The translations under genes and the position numbers were made by a program. This document shows positions 1-6,465 of a stretch of DNA of 12,574 nt, in pieces. This DNA is from Carnobacterium_A sp049673005 (GTDB lineage: Bacteria > Bacillota > Bacilli > Lactobacillales > Carnobacteriaceae): positions 1 through 12,574 of the forward strand of contig NZ_JBATXB010000019.1 in the NCBI RefSeq assembly GCF_049673005.1, written 5' to 3'. Each line of letters begins with the position of its first letter. The stretch's first letter is position 1. The notes under the pieces were generated by a model. It did not search any database. It was given only the letters and a program-made list of their open reading frames with translations, and was not told the DNA's origin.

Positions 1-1179
1 ATTTTTAAGGCAACGTCAAACCATAAGTATGACACAACAGATTATTTTGAAATTGATCCTGATTTTGGAGATAAAGAAACATTGAGAAAATTAGTTGATG
101 AGGCTCACAAAAGAGGGATTCGAATTATGTTAGATGCGGTATTTAATCATCTAGGAATGCTTTCTCATCAGTGGACTGATGTTGTTAAAAATGAAGAAAA
201 ATCTAAGTATGCTGATTGGTTCCATATTCATAAATTTCCGGTTAAAATCGACGATACACTAACAACTGAAGAACTTGAAAATGTGGGACAAGTTCCTTAT
301 GATACGTTTGCATTCACTGGACATATGCCAAAATTAAATACAGCTAATAAAGACGTTCAAGACTATTTATTGGAGGTAGCAGCTTATTGGATTCGTGAAT
401 TTGATATTGATGCTTGGCGTTTAGACGTAGCTAATGAAGTTGACCACCATTTCTGGAAAAGATTTTATCAAGTCACAACGGATTTAAAAGAAGACTTTTA
501 TATTTTAGGAGAAATTTGGCACTCTTCTCAAAGTTGGTTGCAAGGTGACGAGTTCCATGCAGTTATGAACTATGCTTTTACTGGAACGATAGAAGATTAT
601 TTTATGAATAAACGAATGACTGCAAGTAAAATGGTCTCAGGATTAAATGAGCAATTAATGCTTTATCGTCAACAAGCAAACGAAGTAATGTTTAACTCCC
701 TTGACTCTCATGACACTGCTCGTATTTTAACAATCAGTGCAGGAAATAAAGATAGTGTTAAATCCAGTTTGCTATTTACTTTTATGCAACACGGCTCACC
801 TTGTATTTATTATGGTACAGAAGTTGGCATGGATGGTTTCGATGATCCAGACTGTCGTAAATGCATGGTCTGGGATAAAGATGAGCAAGATTTAGCCATG
901 CTAGATTTCAGTAAAAAATTAATTGCCTTTAGAAAAGAACATCAAGAAATATTAAGTTATGGAAAACTAGATTGGTTTGATGTTCGTGATGACGATAATG
1001 TTGTTGGATTTAAGCGTTCTTTTGGGGAAGATGTACTTGTTGCCTATTTTAATCAAGGAGAAGAAGATTTAGAAGTGTCCATCGATACCAAATCGATAGT
1101 TCTTTTATCTCATTTAGTAGACACCGAGAAGGTTGTATTAACAATTAAGAAAAATGGTTTTGTTGTATTTAAAAAATAA
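1..1179 (+). CDS. Neopullulanase / cyclomaltodextrinase-type maltogenic amylase (GH13), 5'-truncated by the window edge
   Basis: The frame is open from base 1, so the gene starts upstream; 392 residues are visible, against roughly 580-590 for the family. The missing part would hold the N-terminal beta-sandwich domain and the start of the (beta/alpha)8 barrel. All four GH13 catalytic regions are visible: DAVFNH (region I), WRLDVANE with the nucleophile Asp at visible residue 142, GEIWH with the acid/base Glu at 171, and DSHDTAR with the third Asp at 238. The MPKLN signature is typical of the neopullulanase/cyclomaltodextrinase subfamily (GH13_20). These enzymes hydrolyse maltodextrins, cyclodextrins or pullulan to maltose or panose, usually in the cytoplasm. 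Location cannot be checked because the N-terminus is absent. It sits where B. subtilis has its maltogenic amylase gene (yvdF), just before the binding-protein gene. Subfamily is well supported; exact substrate preference is inference. Confidence 0.93.
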   Translation: MFKATSNHKYDTTDYFEIDPDFGDKETLRKLVDEAHKRGIRIMLDAVFNHLGMLSHQWTDVVKNEEKSKYADWFHIHKFPVKIDDTLTTEELENVGQVPYDTFAFTGHMPKLNTANKDVQDYLLEVAAYWIREFDIDAWRLDVANEVDHHFWKRFYQVTTDLKEDFYILGEIWHSSQSWLQGDEFHAVMNYAFTGTIEDYFMNKRMTASKMVSGLNEQLMLYRQQANEVMFNSLDSHDTARILTISAGNKDSVKSSLLFTFMQHGSPCIYYGTEVGMDGFDDPDCRKCMVWDKDEQDLAMLDFSKKLIAFRKEHQEILSYGKLDWFDVRDDDNVVGFKRSFGEDVLVAYFNQGEEDLEVSIDTKSIVLLSHLVDTEKVVLTIKKNGFVVFKK

Positions 1180-1194
1180 TTATTAAAAGAACAA

Positions 1195-1251
1195 TGTAGT
1201 AAGGCACACCTTACTACACGTTTAGGAGTAGTTCATTCTACTCCTTTTTTT
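1195..1251 (+). terminator. Double-hairpin rho-independent terminator after the amylase gene
   Basis: Two hairpins lie side by side, 15 nt after the stop codon. The first is a perfect 10-bp stem (TGTAGTAAGG, 1195-1204, with CCTTACTACA, 1209-1218) around a CACA loop. The second is a perfect 8-bp stem (AGGAGTAG, 1224-1231, with CTACTCCT, 1238-1245) followed by a run of seven T. The second has canonical intrinsic-terminator form. The first lacks its own T tract and may stabilise the 3' end of the amylase mRNA. The structure separates the amylase transcript from malE copy 1. Confidence 0.85.
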
Positions 1252-1266
1252 GTTGCAAAAATCAAT

Positions 1267-1277
1267 CAATCGTTTTA
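1267..1277. promoter_or_regulatory. 11-bp motif shared with the malE copy 2 promoter; candidate regulator half-site
   Basis: CAATCGTTTTA occurs here on the + strand, and its exact reverse complement (TAAAACGATTG) occurs at 2772-2782 in the second malE promoter. The central CG flanked by AT-rich arms resembles LacI-family (MalR/CcpA) operators. It lies 11 nt upstream of the proposed -35 element. Function is inferred from recurrence alone. Confidence 0.45.
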
Positions 1278-1278
1278 G

Positions 1279-1294
1279 ATGTAAAGGTTTGCAT
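1279..1294. promoter_or_regulatory. Candidate LacI-family operator (MalR or CcpA/cre type) overlapping the malE copy 1 -35 element
   Basis: ATGTAAAGGTTTGCAT is an imperfect palindrome. It fits the cre consensus WTGNAANCGNWNNCAW everywhere except that the central CG is GG. It also resembles the MalR-type operator TGCAAACGTTTGCA at 12 of 14 positions. It covers the proposed -35 hexamer, so binding would block transcription. Which regulator binds cannot be settled from sequence; neither candidate regulator gene is in the window. Confidence 0.5.
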
Positions 1295-1317
1295 AAAAGG
1301 TGTGTTTCTAAGATAAT
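1289..1317 (+). promoter_or_regulatory. malE: Putative promoter for malE copy 1
   Basis: TTGCAT (1289-1294) and GATAAT (1312-1317) are separated by 17 bp, which predicts a start near 1324 and a 5' leader of about 38 nt. The -10 matches five of six consensus bases, but the -35 is weak (TTG only), as often seen at regulated promoters. It lies after the terminator and before a strong ribosome binding site (AAAGGAGG, 1346-1353). Confidence 0.5.
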
Positions 1318-1361
1318 TGATTCAGAGTGATGCGTTATATTATAAAAAGGAGGAGTTCTAA

Positions 1362-2636
1362 ATGAAAAAAATTCACTGGGGGAAAACATTGATTAGTTTC
1401 TTTTTGCTTACTACTTTATTTCTTACAGCATGTACAGATAATACTCCTGATTCAAAAATTACTGATGGTGAAGACGATTCTACAGTTTTAAACGTAGATG
1501 TTGATGAACGATACACAGAATATGTTCGTGCAATAGTCGCTGATTTTGAAAAAGAGAATGATGTTAAAGTAGAAATAACCGAAAAAAATATGTTTGATTC
1601 CATAGAAGCTTTACCATTAGATGGTCCAGCAGGTATTGGAACAGACGTCTTAATCGCGCCTTATGACAGGATAGGTATTTTAGGAGAACAAGGGCACCTA
1701 ACTGAAGTCACATTACCAAATGATGAGCGCTACGATAAAATGGACGAGAATCAAGTCCTTTCAAATGGAAAAATATATGGAGCTCCTTTTGTTATTGAAA
1801 CATTAGTTATGTTTTACAATAAAGATTTGGTTGATACAGCTCCCAAAACATTCGATGATCTAGAAGAACTGGCTAAAAATGATCAATTTGCTTTTGAAAA
1901 TGAAAAAGGGAAAAATACAGCATTTTTAGCTAACTGGGTAACGCCTTATCACTATCTAGGATTAATAACTGGTTACGGTGGCTATATTTTTGGCGATAAC
2001 GGAAAAGATACGACAGATATTGGTTTAAACACGCCAGAAGCAATTGAAGCAATTGAGTATGCTTCAAAATGGTATCAAGATATTTGGCCAAAGGGTGCCT
2101 TGGATGCAACTAGTGCTGAGAACTTTATGAATGACCAATTCACTGCTAATAAAACAGCCGCAGTTATAAATGGTCCTTGGGGTGCTGCTAGTTATAAAGA
2201 AGCAGGGCTTAATTACGGTGTTGCACCTATTCCAACCTTACAAAATAATAAGACTTATCAACCATTTGCTGGGGGAACAGGTTGGACAATTAGTTCTTAT
2301 ACAAAAAATAAAGATCTTGCACAAAAATGGCTTGATTTTGTTAACAATGCTGAAAACACAAAAGAATTATATGAACTAACAGCAGAAATTCCAGCCAATC
2401 AAGAAACAAGAAAGGCCATTAGCAATGGTGATGACGAACTAACGAATGCGGTTATTGAACAATACAATTCAGCGGTACCAATGCCTAACATTCCAGAAAT
2501 GGAAGAAGTCTGGACTGGAACAGAATCAATGATTTTTGATGCGGCATCAGGGAATAAAACAGCAAAAGAAGCAGCTGATGATACGGTGAAATTGATAAAA
2601 GATAACATCAAGCAAAAATATGAAGGCAAGGAGTAG
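1362..2636 (+). CDS. malE: Maltose/maltodextrin-binding lipoprotein of an ABC importer, copy 1
   Basis: This 424-residue protein is an extracellular solute-binding lipoprotein (family 1) that captures maltodextrins and hands them to MalF/MalG. A type II signal peptide is clear: MKK, a hydrophobic stretch, then the lipobox LTAC with the lipidated Cys at position 24, followed by an acidic linker. Mature-domain landmarks include ALPLDGPAG, PYDRIG, GKIYGAPFVIETL, YNKDL, INGPWG and PMPNIPEM. ATG is chosen because AAAGGAGG lies 8 nt upstream and the signal peptide begins there. The neighbour at 2860 is a full-length paralogue that aligns almost without gaps after the linker. This copy is preceded by its own promoter and followed by a 223-nt gap with no clear terminator, so read-through into copy 2 is possible. 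Maltodextrin as ligand is inferred from family and context; chain-length preference is unknown. Confidence 0.93.
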   Translation: MKKIHWGKTLISFFLLTTLFLTACTDNTPDSKITDGEDDSTVLNVDVDERYTEYVRAIVADFEKENDVKVEITEKNMFDSIEALPLDGPAGIGTDVLIAPYDRIGILGEQGHLTEVTLPNDERYDKMDENQVLSNGKIYGAPFVIETLVMFYNKDLVDTAPKTFDDLEELAKNDQFAFENEKGKNTAFLANWVTPYHYLGLITGYGGYIFGDNGKDTTDIGLNTPEAIEAIEYASKWYQDIWPKGALDATSAENFMNDQFTANKTAAVINGPWGAASYKEAGLNYGVAPIPTLQNNKTYQPFAGGTGWTISSYTKNKDLAQKWLDFVNNAENTKELYELTAEIPANQETRKAISNGDDELTNAVIEQYNSAVPMPNIPEMEEVWTGTESMIFDAASGNKTAKEAADDTVKLIKDNIKQKYEGKE

Positions 2637-2753
2637 TTGATAAGGAAATGGTATAGTCTAAAATTGCAAAAAAAATTATCTACATCTCGCATATATGGTA
2701 AAAGTAATGTTAAATGGGCTTTTTTATAGAAGACTTTGGATAAGAATCATTCT

Positions 2754-2767
2754 GTTACCGGTAACAA
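2754..2767. promoter_or_regulatory. Perfect 14-bp palindromic operator candidate (LacI-family type)
   Basis: TGTTACCGGTAACA is a perfect inverted repeat with a central CG, the form bound by LacI-family regulators. It is the same core as the operator known for E. coli GntR-type gluconate repressors. It ends 12 nt before the proposed -35 of the malE copy 2 promoter. A repressor here would sit upstream of polymerase, so looping, cooperative binding or activation are all possible. Operator identity is likely; the cognate regulator is unknown. Confidence 0.65.
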
Positions 2768-2801
2768 CGATAAAACGATTGCAAGAAAGCGTTTTATCGT
2801 C
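2768..2801. repeat. 11-bp perfect inverted repeat overlapping the malE copy 2 promoter
   Basis: ACGATAAAACG (2768-2778) and CGTTTTATCGT (2791-2801) form a perfect inverted repeat around a 12-nt spacer that contains the proposed -35 TTGCAA. The left arm overlaps the 11-bp motif shared with the malE copy 1 promoter (TAAAACGATTG, 2772-2782). No T tract follows, so it is not a terminator. It lies upstream of the predicted transcription start, which favours a pair of protein-binding half-sites. In read-through RNA from malE copy 1 it could fold as a hairpin. Confidence 0.6.
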
Positions 2802-2808
2802 AATAATA
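2780..2808 (+). promoter_or_regulatory. malE: Putative promoter for malE copy 2 and the downstream mal operon
   Basis: TTGCAA (2780-2785) and AATAAT (2803-2808) are spaced by 17 bp, predicting a start near 2815 and a leader of about 45 nt. The -35 and spacer lie inside an 11-bp inverted repeat. A weaker cre-like sequence, AGAAAGCGTTTTAT (2785-2798), lies between the two hexamers, consistent with carbon catabolite repression. The promoter assignment comes from sequence only. Confidence 0.5.
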
Positions 2809-2859
2809 AGAATACAAAGAGAAATAAATAAGGCAAACACATAAGAGGAGGATATTAAA

Positions 2860-4140
2860 GTGAGAAAAAATAATTGGAAAAAGTATGCTGTTGGGTTGGT
2901 TTCTGCAAGTGCGTTATTATTGGCTGCATGTGGTGGAGGAAGTGGATCAGATACAGCTACTTCTGGCTCAGAAGGCAGTAAAAAAGATGGGGAATTAAAC
3001 ATCGCAGTTGATGCTGGATACGTTGATTATGTTAATGAAATTAAAGGCGACTTTGAGAAAGAGCATGATGTCAAAATTAAAATTACCGAAAGAGATATGT
3101 TTGAACAATTAGAGGCTTTGCCATTGGATGGACCAGCAGGTAGTGCTCCAGATATTATGATGTCTGCTTATGACCGTATTGGACCTTTAGGACAACAAGG
3201 GCACATTGCAGAGGTAACATTAGGAAATGAAGATCAATATGATGATACGGATAAAGCGCAAGTAACGATTGATGGTAAAATATACGGCGAACCAGCTGTT
3301 ATTGAAACACTTGTCTTATATTACAATAAAGATTTAATTGAAAAAGCACCTGAGACTTTTAAAGAAGTTGAAGCATTAGCTAAAGATGAGAAATATAATT
3401 TTGAAGGAGAAGCTGGAAAAAATACTGGTTTCTTAGCAAAATGGACTGACTTTTACTTCTCATATGGATTAGTTGCAGGATATGGTGGGTACGTGTTTGG
3501 TGAAGACGGAACAGATCCATCAGATGTTGGTTTAAATAATAAAGGAGCAGTTGAAGCGATTACGTATGCTACTGATTGGTTCCAAAATGTATGGCCTCAA
3601 GGAATGCTAGATATCACAAGTTCAGATGCTTTCATTACAGATCAATTCTTAGCTGGTAAAGTTGCAGCATTTATTGGTGGACCTTGGCAAGCACAAGCTT
3701 TACAAGAAGCTGAAGTGAACTACGGCGTAGCAACAATTCCTACTTTGAACAATGGCGAAGAGTACCAAGCGTTTGGTGGAGGAAAAGGTTGGGTTGTCAG
3801 CAATTATTCAAAAAATAAAGAAGTATCACAAGCATGGTTAGACTATGTTACAACGACTGAAAACCAAAACAAGTTTTACGATGCTACAAACGAAATTCCA
3901 GCGAACCAAGAATCTCGTAAGTATGCTACAGAAAAAGATGATGAGTTAACAACAGCAGTAATTGAGCAATATAAAGAAGCGCAACCAATGCCTAACATTC
4001 CAGAAATGGCTGAAGTATGGGCTGGAGCAGAAAACTTAATGTTTGATGCAGCATCTGGCAACAAGACACCAAAAGAGTCAGCAGACGAATCAGTTAAAAT
4101 GATCTCTGAATCTATTGAACAAAAATATACTAAAGAATAA
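2860..4140 (+). CDS. malE: Maltose/maltodextrin-binding lipoprotein of an ABC importer, copy 2
   Basis: This 426-residue protein is a second family 1 extracellular solute-binding lipoprotein, paralogous to the product of 1362-2636. The signal peptide starts MRKNNWKK and ends at the lipobox LAAC with the lipidated Cys at position 24, followed by a Gly/Ser-rich linker. Both copies share ALPLDGPAG, YDRIG, a GKIYG..-VIETLV block, the NYGVA.IPTL block, IPANQE, PMPNIPEM and DAASGNKT. The start is GTG, supported by GAGGAGG 8 nt upstream and by the position of the signal peptide. It has its own promoter and operators and lies directly before malF and malG, making it the likely main partner of that permease. 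A strong hairpin follows at 4160-4185. Whether the two copies differ in ligand (for example maltose against longer dextrins) cannot be told from sequence. Confidence 0.94.
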   Translation: MRKNNWKKYAVGLVSASALLLAACGGGSGSDTATSGSEGSKKDGELNIAVDAGYVDYVNEIKGDFEKEHDVKIKITERDMFEQLEALPLDGPAGSAPDIMMSAYDRIGPLGQQGHIAEVTLGNEDQYDDTDKAQVTIDGKIYGEPAVIETLVLYYNKDLIEKAPETFKEVEALAKDEKYNFEGEAGKNTGFLAKWTDFYFSYGLVAGYGGYVFGEDGTDPSDVGLNNKGAVEAITYATDWFQNVWPQGMLDITSSDAFITDQFLAGKVAAFIGGPWQAQALQEAEVNYGVATIPTLNNGEEYQAFGGGKGWVVSNYSKNKEVSQAWLDYVTTTENQNKFYDATNEIPANQESRKYATEKDDELTTAVIEQYKEAQPMPNIPEMAEVWAGAENLMFDAASGNKTPKESADESVKMISESIEQKYTKE

Positions 4141-4159
4141 TAATAGAGATACTTTTATC

Positions 4160-4185
4160 GGCAGAGAATGAGTCTATTCTCTGCC
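4160..4185 (+). promoter_or_regulatory. Intercistronic hairpin between malE copy 2 and malF
   Basis: A perfect 10-bp stem (GGCAGAGAAT with ATTCTCTGCC) surrounds a 6-nt loop, 19 nt after the malE stop. The following sequence is ATTATTATTAAG, not a T run, so this is not a canonical terminator. It could protect the 3' end of the malE mRNA from exonucleases or act as a partial terminator. Either would let far more binding protein than permease be made, as the malE-malF intergenic repeat does in E. coli. The structure is directly visible; its effect is inferred. Confidence 0.7.
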
Positions 4186-4217
4186 ATTATTATTAAGTGA
4201 AAAGAGGAGAAGAGATT

Positions 4218-5528
4218 ATGTCTAAGGATAATCAGCCAAAAAAGCTGAAGGATGAAAGAAAAGCGATGTTGTATTCTATCATTCCCGGTATTGGACAATT
4301 TTATAATGAACAAAAATTTAAAGGAATCGTATTTTTAGGAATTACCTTAGCTTTCATTTATGAAATGATTGTATTTGGAGCAAATGCTATAACAGGCTTG
4401 TTTACTTTAGGGAGTGTACCAATTGTAGATCATTCTTTGTTTATTATGATTGGAGGAACATTACAATTAATTATAATTGTTATCTTCTTAGCTTTCTATG
4501 CATTGAATATTTATGATGCTAAATCAGTAGCAAGAAGATGGAACAAGCAGTTGCCAGTAAATACAACAACAAAAACAGTATTATATAACGTATATGATAA
4601 TGGCTTTCCTTATCTATTAATTGTTCCTGCATATTTAATGATGGCCTTCACTATTATTTTTCCAGTTTTAGTAACGTTATTTATGGCTTTTACAAACTAC
4701 GATTTTTATCACATTCCCCCTGCCAATTTAATCGATTGGATTGGGATTAAAAATTTCACAAATATTTTATTCTTAAGTTCTTATCGTGATGCTTTTACTT
4801 CTGTATTTAGTTGGACGATTATTTGGACACTATGCGCAACCACTTTACAAATTTCTTTAGGCATTATAACTGCGGTAATCACAAATCAATCATTCATTAA
4901 AGGGAAACGATTCTTTGGAGTTATTTTCTTACTTCCTTGGGCTGTTCCTGCATTTATTACCATTTTGTCTTTCTCAAATATGTTTAATGATAGTATTGGA
5001 GCAATCAATACCCAAGTTATTCCATTATTAAATAATCTTCCTTTCGTAGAAATTGGCCAGGTTGCATGGAAAACGCAAGCACTTTGGTCTAAAGTAGCGA
5101 TTGTAATGATTCAAGGATGGCTAGGATTCCCATATATTTATGTCATGACAACAAGTATTCTACAGTCAATTCCAGAAGATTTATACGAAGCTGCTAAAAT
5201 TGACGGAGCAAATGCTATTCAACGCTTTAAAGAAATTACTTTGCCAATGATTTTCATGGTTGCAGCGCCCACTTTTATTACTCAATATACAGGTAATTTT
5301 AATAACTTCTCAATGATTTACTTGTTTAACAATGGAGGTCCAGGAAGTGTCGGTGGCGGTGCTGGTGCAACGGATATTTTAATCTCTTGGATTTATAAAT
5401 TGACAACAGGAACGTCGCCGCAATATTCGATGGCAGCAGCAATCACATTGATTATTTCTACACTCGTTATTGGAGTATCGTTAGTTGTATTCCGCAAAAC
5501 AAAAGCTTTTAACATGGAGGATGCTTAA
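4218..5528 (+). CDS. malF: Maltodextrin ABC transporter permease MalF
   Basis: This is a 436-residue integral membrane subunit that forms the translocation pore with MalG. The N-terminal part (SIIPGIGQFYNEQKFKG, near residue 15) with extra membrane segments is typical of Gram-positive MalF/MdxF, and the length is close to B. subtilis MdxF. About eight hydrophobic segments are visible. The cytoplasmic EAA loop that docks the ATPase begins at Glu324 (EAAKIDGA, then EITLP). An in-frame GTG at 4197 would add seven residues. ATG at 4218 is preferred because AGAGGAG (4203-4209) sits 8 nt before it, while the GTG has no such site. malG begins 1 nt after its stop, and the malG ribosome binding site lies inside the last codons of malF. 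Substrate is inferred from the operon. Confidence 0.94.
   Translation: MSKDNQPKKLKDERKAMLYSIIPGIGQFYNEQKFKGIVFLGITLAFIYEMIVFGANAITGLFTLGSVPIVDHSLFIMIGGTLQLIIIVIFLAFYALNIYDAKSVARRWNKQLPVNTTTKTVLYNVYDNGFPYLLIVPAYLMMAFTIIFPVLVTLFMAFTNYDFYHIPPANLIDWIGIKNFTNILFLSSYRDAFTSVFSWTIIWTLCATTLQISLGIITAVITNQSFIKGKRFFGVIFLLPWAVPAFITILSFSNMFNDSIGAINTQVIPLLNNLPFVEIGQVAWKTQALWSKVAIVMIQGWLGFPYIYVMTTSILQSIPEDLYEAAKIDGANAIQRFKEITLPMIFMVAAPTFITQYTGNFNNFSMIYLFNNGGPGSVGGGAGATDILISWIYKLTTGTSPQYSMAAAITLIISTLVIGVSLVVFRKTKAFNMEDA
5516..5520 (+). promoter_or_regulatory. malG: Ribosome binding site of malG, inside the malF coding end
   Basis: GGAGG directly abuts ATG 5521, leaving no room for that codon to be used, but is 9 nt before ATG 5530. 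This selects 5530 as the malG start and indicates translational coupling to malF. Confidence 0.8.
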
Positions 5529-5529
5529 G

Positions 5530-6381
5530 ATGAAAAATACATTTAAATCTCAAAAAACTTCTACGTTCTTAAGTCAATTCTTTACCTATGCTTTTATGAT
5601 AGGTCTTTCTATAATCATTATTTATCCACTCCTTATTACAGCTAGTTCAGCCTTTAAATCAGGAAATATTACAGCATTTTCGCTCGACTTCAATGCTGAT
5701 TGGACATTAAATAATTTTATTCGACTGTTTAATGAAACGTTATACGGTACGTGGTATATGAATACTCTTATAGTTGCTACATCTACAATGGTCGTTCAAG
5801 TTGCTTTGATTACCCTTGCTGGATATGCGTACAGTCGTTATAACTTTATGGGTAGAAAGAAAAGCTTAATCTTTTTCCTTGTTATTCAAATGGTACCCAC
5901 TATGGCAGCATTGACAGCTTTTTATGTTATGGCTTTATTATTAGGCGCGCTAGATCAGTTTTGGTTCTTATCTATGCTTTATATTGGTGGCGGTATACCA
6001 ATGAATACATGGCTAATGAAGGGCTACTTCGATACCGTTCCTAAAGAATTAGATGAATCAGCCAAACTTGATGGGGCAGGACATTTCCGTATTTTTTGGC
6101 AAATTATCCTCCCATTGGTTCGTCCGATGATTGCTGTTCAAGCTCTATGGGCATTTATGGGACCTTTTGGAGACTTTATGTTAGCTCGATTCTTATTAAG
6201 AAGTCCAGAAAAAATAACTGTAGCAGTTGGACTTCAAACTTTTATTAGCAATCCACAAAATCAAAAAGTTTCTCTATTTGCAGCAGGGGCTATCTTGATA
6301 GCTGTTCCGATTTCAATTCTATTCTTTATGCTACAAAAGAACTTTGTTTCAGGACTTACTTCTGGAGGAACGAAAGGTTAA
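5530..6381 (+). CDS. malG: Maltodextrin ABC transporter permease MalG
   Basis: This is a 283-residue inner-membrane permease, the partner of MalF. About six hydrophobic segments are visible, starting with a long one near residues 20-40. The EAA loop that contacts the ATPase begins at Glu176 (ESAKLDGA, followed by IILPLVRP). The length fits B. subtilis MdxG. The frame stays open upstream into malF, but the ATG at 5530 is the only candidate with a well-spaced ribosome binding site. It lies 1 nt after the malF stop, so the two are probably translated in equal amounts. No ATPase gene follows; a shared MsmK/MsmX-type ATPase encoded elsewhere is the likely energy source. Confidence 0.95.
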   Translation: MKNTFKSQKTSTFLSQFFTYAFMIGLSIIIIYPLLITASSAFKSGNITAFSLDFNADWTLNNFIRLFNETLYGTWYMNTLIVATSTMVVQVALITLAGYAYSRYNFMGRKKSLIFFLVIQMVPTMAALTAFYVMALLLGALDQFWFLSMLYIGGGIPMNTWLMKGYFDTVPKELDESAKLDGAGHFRIFWQIILPLVRPMIAVQALWAFMGPFGDFMLARFLLRSPEKITVAVGLQTFISNPQNQKVSLFAAGAILIAVPISILFFMLQKNFVSGLTSGGTKG

Positions 6382-6465
6382 AAGAAACAAAAAATAATTT
6401 GTCTTACAGGTTTTAACGTAGTGAGTTATAAGGAAAAGAATAGTGAAGAAAAAGAAGGAGATTTT

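Noticed and set aside
82..1179. TTG at 82 as the start of the amylase gene
   Set aside because: The frame is open to base 1 and the upstream residues (SNHKYDTTDYFEIDP) are conserved family sequence, so the real start is outside the window.
1317..1345. Alternative malE copy 1 promoter (TTGATT ... TTATAA, 17-bp spacer)
   Set aside because: Its transcription start would fall inside the ribosome binding site at 1346-1353, leaving almost no leader.
1373..1603. Minus-strand reading frame inside malE copy 1
   Set aside because: It has no ribosome binding site or recognisable motif and lies wholly within a well-supported gene; it is a shadow frame. The same applies to the minus-strand frames at 2399-2692, 2724-3002, 3876-4064 and 6349-6543, and to the plus-strand frame at 2170-2379.
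2695..2727. Possible terminator after malE copy 1 (AAAAG ... CTTTTTT)
   Set aside because: Only a 5-bp, mostly A-T stem with a 14-nt loop can be drawn, so the T run is probably chance in AT-rich DNA.
6382..6465. Possible internal hairpin between malG and the DUF1189 gene
   Set aside because: The only pairing seen (ACAAA/TTTGT plus AAG/CTT with bulges) is short and AT-only, and no T tract follows; the gap looks like plain spacer.
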